Shown one piece after another: positions 16,491 through 20,699 of a stretch of 20,699 nucleotides of DNA. A program made the translations under genes and the position numbers. The notes under the pieces are model-generated. The model was not told the DNA's origin, did not search any database, and was given only the letters and a program-made list of their open reading frames with translations. Every line of letters begins with the position of its first letter. Within the stretch, counting starts at the first letter, position 1. The DNA lies in assembly GCA_964523295.1 (NCBI GenBank), contig CAZGAH010000077.1, positions 1-20,699 of the forward strand, given 5' to 3'. Origin of the DNA: CAZGAH01 sp964523295 (GTDB taxonomy: Bacteria; Desulfobacterota; Desulfovibrionia; Desulfovibrionales; Desulfovibrionaceae).

Positions 16491-18187
16491 ATGACTCGGA
16501 TGACCATACACCCCTCTGGCGTCGACAACACAGTCCCGCCCTCCCCCGGCACGAGCGCCCGTCGTTTATACTGGCTGTTGGCGCTGGCATTGCTGGTGTG
16601 GACGGCAGCGCTATACCTGGGGACGCTGTCGTATCCGTTCGTCATGGACGACGAGTTCAATATCACCTGGAATCCGAGCATACACACGCTCTGGCCGCTC
16701 TGGAAACCGCTACTGCCGATGATGCCCTCGACCTACAGCGGGCGTCCGGTATCGAATCTGGGCTTTGCCATTACCTTCGCTATCAGCGGCCTGGCTCCTT
16801 GGGGGCATCGCGGTGCGAACATTGTCCTTCATGTTCTTTCGGGCCTACTGCTCATGGGCGGACTGCGGCAGGTGCTGCGGGCGGGCCTTTTCGGCCAGGC
16901 GCTCGCGCGCCAGGCCCTGCCCGTGGCCTGGTGCAGCGCGCTGCTCTGGCTCGCGCACCCTATACATACCATGGCCGTGACCTATATTTCGCAGCGTGCG
17001 GAATCGCAGATGGCCTTCTTCTTTTTGCTCACCTTTTTTCTGGCCGTGCAGGGATGGTTTTCGCCGCGGCGTTCCCTGTGGCACGGCGGCGCGGCCCTGG
17101 CCTGTCTGCTCGGCGCGGGAAGCAAGGAAGTGATGGTGGTTGCGCCGTTCGTCATCCTGCTCTTCGACTGGCTGTTCGTCTCCAAGGGGCTTGTCCGGGC
17201 ACTGCGCCAGTCGCCCTATCTCTATGGAGGCTTCGTCCTTTCGCTGCTGCTACTTGCCGGGCTCGCGGCAACTGGGCGCCAGGCTGGCGCCGGCTCGCTG
17301 GCTAGGGATGTCACGCCGCTGGACCACCTGATCACCCAGGCGGAAATCATCCTCCACTACTTCCGGCTGGCGTTGTACCCGGACGAGCTTGTCTTCGACT
17401 ACGAATGGCGCATCGCCGCGCTCTCCAAAGTCTGGCCACAGGTGACCCTCCTCGCAGGACTCCTCGTTGCCGGCGTCTGGGGATGCATACGTCGCAAGGC
17501 CTGGGCCTTTGTCGTCCTGGCCGTGTTTGCCGTGCTTGCACCCAGTTCCAGCATCGTGCCCACGCCGTTCTTCGCGTGCGAATACCGTATGNNNNNNNNN
17601 NGATCACCCTCACGAGCGCGAGCCTGACCTTTTTGAGCGCATTGCTCGTCGGCGGGGTATTTCTCGTTGCGGCCAGGGTAAATGCGAGCGCCCGGGTTCC
17701 AGTTGCCGTCTGCCTGGGTCTGGCGCTACTGCTGGGATTGACGACGCTCGGCCGGAACACGGTGTACGCTTCGAGCGTCCGGCTCTGGGAGGACACCGTT
17801 GCCAAACGCCCGCAGAATGCCTTTGCCCTGCAATCCTACGGCAACGCACTCATTTTCGAAGGCCGGCCTCAGGAGGCCCTGGAACCGTTGCTGCTCTCCG
17901 ACAGACTCCGGCCCCGGCACTACCTGACGCTCACCAGTCTCGGCCTGGCGTCGTACCTTCTCGGCCGGGCGGAGCAGGGGCTCACCTGGCTGGACGAGGC
18001 GCTCACGTATAATAAGGCTTATTATCCGGCGTTGAAGTATAAAATCGTCTGTCTGATGCACCTGAACAGGCTCGACGAGGCCAGGCCGCTTTTCCGGCTC
18101 CTCGAGAACAGGGCACCGGCCAGGTACGATCCTGTCGTCTCGGAGATACGAGCCGATCTGGCACGAAAAAGCGGCGAAACGCCCTGA
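16491..18187 (+). CDS. TMTC-like polytopic membrane glycosyltransferase with C-terminal TPRs, interrupted by an assembly gap
   Basis: A GT-C-type membrane protein predicted to move sugars from a lipid carrier to acceptors outside the cytoplasm. The first membrane helix (about 26-45) leads to an external loop with FVMDDEFNI, the acidic site typical of this family. Then come RPVSNLGFAI, HRGANIVLHVLSG, AHPIHTMAVTYISQRAES, GSKEVMVV and SSIVPTPFFACEYRM, a series I associate with bacterial TMTC/TPR proteins, with about ten membrane helices. After the gap two helices and TPR-like repeats follow (FALQSYGNALIFEGRPQEAL and on). The frame differs across the ten N, so the gap length is arbitrary and this is not a true frameshift. 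ATG 16491 follows AGGGAG closely; a GTG at 16308 is an alternative lacking a clear ribosome site. Confidence 0.8.
17592..17601. other. Assembly gap (10 N)
   Basis: Placeholder N run inside the TMTC-like gene, just after the CEYRM segment. The true number of missing bases is unknown; it is not consistent with exactly ten because the reading frame changes. Confidence 0.97.
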
Positions 18188-18246
18188 ATTGACGCCGGGT
18201 GACCTGGCAACGACAGAGCGGCACACCTTGTGGACGGAGGAGACCT

Positions 18247-19692
18247 ATGAGCATGCCTTCAGGGCCGTATGAGCAAAAACGGCAGGCGTACACAACGCAG
18301 CGCGTCGCCCATTGGGACGCTGTCGCCCGGCAGGAAAGGACAGCCTTCGGTCGACAATACCAACGCCGGTTGCGCGAGGTCTATCGCTTCGTTGTGCCGC
18401 CCGGGCGTAAAGTCCTCGAGCTGGGCTGCTCGGCCGGTAGCCTGCTTGCCGCGGTAGCCCCGGCGGAAGGCGTGGGCGTGGATTTTTCTCCGGAGATGAT
18501 CCGCCGGGCCAGGGAGAAGCATCCGGAATACCGGTTCGTCGAGGCCGACGCGCTGGACATCCGGCTGGACGAGACCTTCGACTATATCCTCATGTCGGAC
18601 CTGCTGAACGACCTCTGGGACGTGCAGCAACTCTTCGCTACGCTCCGACGCCTGATGACGCCGTCGACGCGCTTGGTCATCAATACCCTGAGCAAACTCT
18701 GGCAACCGGCGTTTGCCATGACGCGCGCGCTCGGGCTGTGTACCCAGGTTTTGCCGCAGAACTGGCTGACCGTCGACGACATGAATAATCTCTTGTACCT
18801 GGAGCGCCTGGAGTGCGTCCGACATTTCCCGGACGTCCTCGTACCGTTTTCCATCCCGTATCTCGGCGCCTTTGCCAACCGTTATCTGTCCAAGGTGCTT
18901 CCGTTCCGCTGGCTTGCCTTCACGAATGTCCTGATCGCGCGCATGCCCGTGGATACGTCCGCAACGAAGCCCTTGCCCAGGGTCTCGGTCGTAGTGCCGG
19001 CGCGCAACGAGGCCGGCAACATTGAGGAAATATTCGCCCGTACGCCGCAACTGGGCGCGGGAACGGAACTTGTTTTTGTGGAGAACAACTCGAGCGACAA
19101 CACCTGCGAGGTCATCCGGCAGACCATGGAGAAGTATCCGCAGGTCGATGCCAAACTTTTTCAGCGCACGGAAAAGGGCAAGGCCGAGGCCGTCTGGCTG
19201 GGATTCCGCGAGGCCACGGGCGATATTCTGATGATCCTCGACGCGGACCTGACGACGCCGCCGGAGGATCTGCCCCGTTTCTGCGACGCGCTGATGAACG
19301 GCTGCGGCGAGTTCGTCAATGGCGTGCGCCTGGTGTATCCCATGGAGACGCAGGCCATGCGCTTCGTCAATCTGCTCGGCAACAAGTTCTTTAGCCTGGC
19401 CTTTACCTGGATGCTGGGGCAGCCAGTCAAGGACACGCTCTGCGGTACCAAGGTCTTCACCAGGGAGAATTACGAACGGATTGCCGCCAACCGCGCCGTA
19501 TTCGGCGACTTCGACCCCTTTGGCGACTTCGACCTGCTCTTCGGCGCCGCGCGGCTGAATCTGAAGATCGTGGACCTGCCGATCCGCTACCGCGAGCGGA
19601 CCTATGGCAAGACCAACATCGACCGCTGGCGCGAGGGGGCTCTGCTCCTGCGCATGGTCCTTTTCGCGGCGCGACGGATCAAATTTTTCTGA
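18247..19692 (+). CDS. Fusion of a SAM-dependent methyltransferase and a GT2 glycosyltransferase
   Basis: A 481-residue two-enzyme protein. Residues 20-200 are a class I methyltransferase: SAM site VLELGCSAG (56-64), GVDFSPEMI (77-85) and EADALDI (99-105). Residues 245-475 are a GT2 domain of the dolichol/undecaprenyl-phosphate-mannosyltransferase kind: VSVVVPARNEAGNIEEIF, FVENNSSDNT, KGKAEAVWLGF, the metal-binding DAD (332-334) and a later DTLCGTKVF. Such GT2 domains make polyprenyl-phosphate sugars, the donor type that TMTC-like GT-C enzymes use, which fits the gene just upstream. The methyltransferase might modify the sugar or lipid; this is inference. ATG 18247 has GGAGG 6 bases before it (18236-18240), better than an upstream start. 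Its TGA overlaps the next ATG by one base. Confidence 0.9.
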   Translation: MSMPSGPYEQKRQAYTTQRVAHWDAVARQERTAFGRQYQRRLREVYRFVVPPGRKVLELGCSAGSLLAAVAPAEGVGVDFSPEMIRRAREKHPEYRFVEADALDIRLDETFDYILMSDLLNDLWDVQQLFATLRRLMTPSTRLVINTLSKLWQPAFAMTRALGLCTQVLPQNWLTVDDMNNLLYLERLECVRHFPDVLVPFSIPYLGAFANRYLSKVLPFRWLAFTNVLIARMPVDTSATKPLPRVSVVVPARNEAGNIEEIFARTPQLGAGTELVFVENNSSDNTCEVIRQTMEKYPQVDAKLFQRTEKGKAEAVWLGFREATGDILMILDADLTTPPEDLPRFCDALMNGCGEFVNGVRLVYPMETQAMRFVNLLGNKFFSLAFTWMLGQPVKDTLCGTKVFTRENYERIAANRAVFGDFDPFGDFDLLFGAARLNLKIVDLPIRYRERTYGKTNIDRWREGALLLRMVLFAARRIKFF

Positions 19693-20474
19693 TGCCGGCT
19701 TGGATCACGCGCCTGTTGGCCCATCCGCTCGCCAGGGACGCGGATATCGACGACCCGGAAACGACGCAACGCCGCGCGCGCATCATCCAGGAAAAACCGT
19801 TGCTGCGGCGCGTGTATCGGACGTGGCATACGCTGGTGGCGGAGGCGATCCCGGAGCGCCCCTCGCCGGTCCTGGAACTGGGCGCGGGAGCAGGATGGTT
19901 TCAGGCCCCGGGGCACGACGTGCTGCGTAGCGATGTATTGCCACTTCCGGGACTCGACGCCCGGTGCACCGGCCTGGCCCTGCCCTTCCGGGCAAACGCC
20001 CTGGCGGCGATTGCGGGATTCAACGTGCTGCATCACATTCCGGACCTGCGTCGTTTTTTCGCCGAAGCTGCACACTGTGTCGCCCCCGCGGGCAAGATAC
20101 TGCTCCTCGAACCCTGGGTTACGCCCTTTTCCCGCCTGGTGTACGCCCGGCTGCACTATGAGCCATTCGATCCGGACGCCCCCGACTGGTCACTCGCGTC
20201 CGCCGGGCCATTGTCCGGCGCCAACAACGCGCTGCCCTGGATTGTCTTCGAGCGCGACCGGGACATCTTCGCCCGGGACTTTCCGCAATGGCGGATACGA
20301 CGCCTGCTTCCCCTCTCCGGGTTGGGCTACTATCTCTCCGGCGGCGTCTCGATGCGCAAACTCGTCCCCGACTGCCTGACAGAGCCGATCATCACGCTGG
20401 ACGCCCTCCTGACGCGCGCGTGGTCTGGAGGCGTAGCGCTGTTTTGTTTCATCGAGTTGGAGAAAGAGTACTGA
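19692..20474 (+). CDS. Class I SAM-dependent methyltransferase
   Basis: A 260-residue methyltransferase. SAM motif I is VLELGAGAGWF (60-70), an acidic residue at the end of strand 2 lies in RSDVLPL (79-85), and motif IV/post-I region reads FNVLHHIPDLRRFFAEAAHC (110-129) followed by GKILLLEPW (134-142). This is the Methyltransf_11-like pattern. The C-terminal part (about 150-260) would define the substrate, which I cannot name. Translation starts in the TGATG overlap with the upstream fusion gene, so the two are coupled and probably work on the same glycan or lipid intermediate. It appears intact. The DNA after its stop drops in GC. Confidence 0.88.
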   Translation: MPAWITRLLAHPLARDADIDDPETTQRRARIIQEKPLLRRVYRTWHTLVAEAIPERPSPVLELGAGAGWFQAPGHDVLRSDVLPLPGLDARCTGLALPFRANALAAIAGFNVLHHIPDLRRFFAEAAHCVAPAGKILLLEPWVTPFSRLVYARLHYEPFDPDAPDWSLASAGPLSGANNALPWIVFERDRDIFARDFPQWRIRRLLPLSGLGYYLSGGVSMRKLVPDCLTEPIITLDALLTRAWSGGVALFCFIELEKEY

Positions 20475-20524
20475 AGTCTGATTTAGGGGTGAGACCTCGA
20501 ACCGGCGCCACGGCGTTGCCAGCG

Positions 20525-20638
20525 TCACGGTTTTCGTTTCTTGCCAAAGACGACTTCAAACTCAAAGGTGGTCAACGAGGCAATTGTTTGTGGCAGTTGG
20601 AAGCAGAAACTAAACATCTCAAAAGGAGAATATGCGGG
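20525..20638 (-). pseudogene. Possible 3' exon: C-terminal end of a gene interrupted by a group II intron
   Basis: Immediately beyond the inferred intron end, the minus strand stays open for 37 codons (PAYSPFEMFSFCFQLPQTIA and then a tail ending FEFEVVFGKKRKP) to a TGA at 20525-20527. The sequence looks protein-like, but I cannot name the family. An internal ATG (20615-20617) has no ribosome site, which suits a gene end rather than a separate small gene. The 5' exon would lie outside the window. Confidence 0.3.
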
Positions 20639-20699
20639 TCGCGGTAGGGACCGCCCTTTCGAGCGGCCCCCCGCACAGATCCCGGCGTGCAGAATTACC
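20638..20699 (-). mobile_element. Group II intron, 3' end (domain V half and domain VI), runs off the window
   Basis: On the minus strand the last bases read GGTAATTCTGCACGCCGGGA and TCTGTGCGGGGGGC, resembling the 3' half of a bacterial group II intron domain V (usual form ...TGCACGTCCGGTTCTGTGCGGGGGGC). A domain VI-like hairpin follows: GGGGCCGCT and GGGCGGTCCC (plus-strand 20647-20670) with loop CGAAA, then CCCTAC, where the A is the expected branch point. The intron end is placed near 20638 (…CTACCGCGAC). Domains I-IV and any reverse transcriptase would be to the right, beyond the window. Recognition is from memory of such introns, not from a search. Confidence 0.65.

Noticed and set aside
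20632..20699. ATG after AGGAG on the plus strand, apparently starting a new gene
   Set aside because: The sequence that follows is better explained as the antisense of a group II intron end; the encoded peptide is Arg/Ser/Pro-rich and featureless.

Overview
The window looks like a draft-assembled contig from a GC-rich Gram-negative bacterium. Two 10-base N runs (816-825 and 17592-17601) mark scaffold gaps. A MptE-like DUF115 protein beside GT2 enzymes and methyltransferases would fit a flagellated Deltaproteobacterium of the Desulfovibrio type, but that placement is a low-confidence inference from gene content.

Left part (1-10.65 kb): an accessory defence island starting at a tRNA-Ala(GGC) gene (5' end cut off by the window) and its terminator. 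After a mostly non-coding stretch and a frameshifted small gene on the minus strand comes a complete type I restriction-modification operon hsdR-hsdM-hsdS (826-6796). It is followed by a markedly AT-richer three-gene operon (6962-10646) whose genes overlap by ATGA. I read this as an ABC-three-component (ABC-3C) conflict system: a protein with a Cap4/DUF4297-like nuclease motif, a small middle component, and a DUF3732-type SMC/Rad50-like ATPase with a CPLC zinc-hook-like motif. No integrase or attR repeat is visible.

Middle (10.65-12.4 kb): a class II autoinhibited Fic protein, then a decayed C-terminal fragment of an IS66-family transposase on the minus strand, recognisable only by joining three reading frames. 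This is probably the scar-like border between the accessory DNA and the next region.

Right part (12.38-20.47 kb): GC-rich genes for surface or flagellin glycosylation. They are a TPR-GT2 glycosyltransferase, a lone HigA/NadS-type HTH protein, a DUF115/MptE-like protein (minus strand), a multi-membrane-span TMTC-like glycosyltransferase with TPRs (split by a gap), a methyltransferase-GT2 fusion, and a second methyltransferase whose start overlaps the stop of the fusion. The last ~60 bases hold the 3' end (half of domain V, plus domain VI) of a group II intron on the minus strand. It adjoins what looks like the 3' exon of an interrupted gene.

How they work together: HsdRMS would recognise and cut unmodified DNA. 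The ABC-3C operon is predicted to be a second, nuclease-based defence layer. A C9 tract and long direct repeats inside hsdS offer routes to switch its specificity. The right-hand genes would add and modify sugars on surface structures, a common phage-receptor theme, though no link between the two halves can be shown from sequence.
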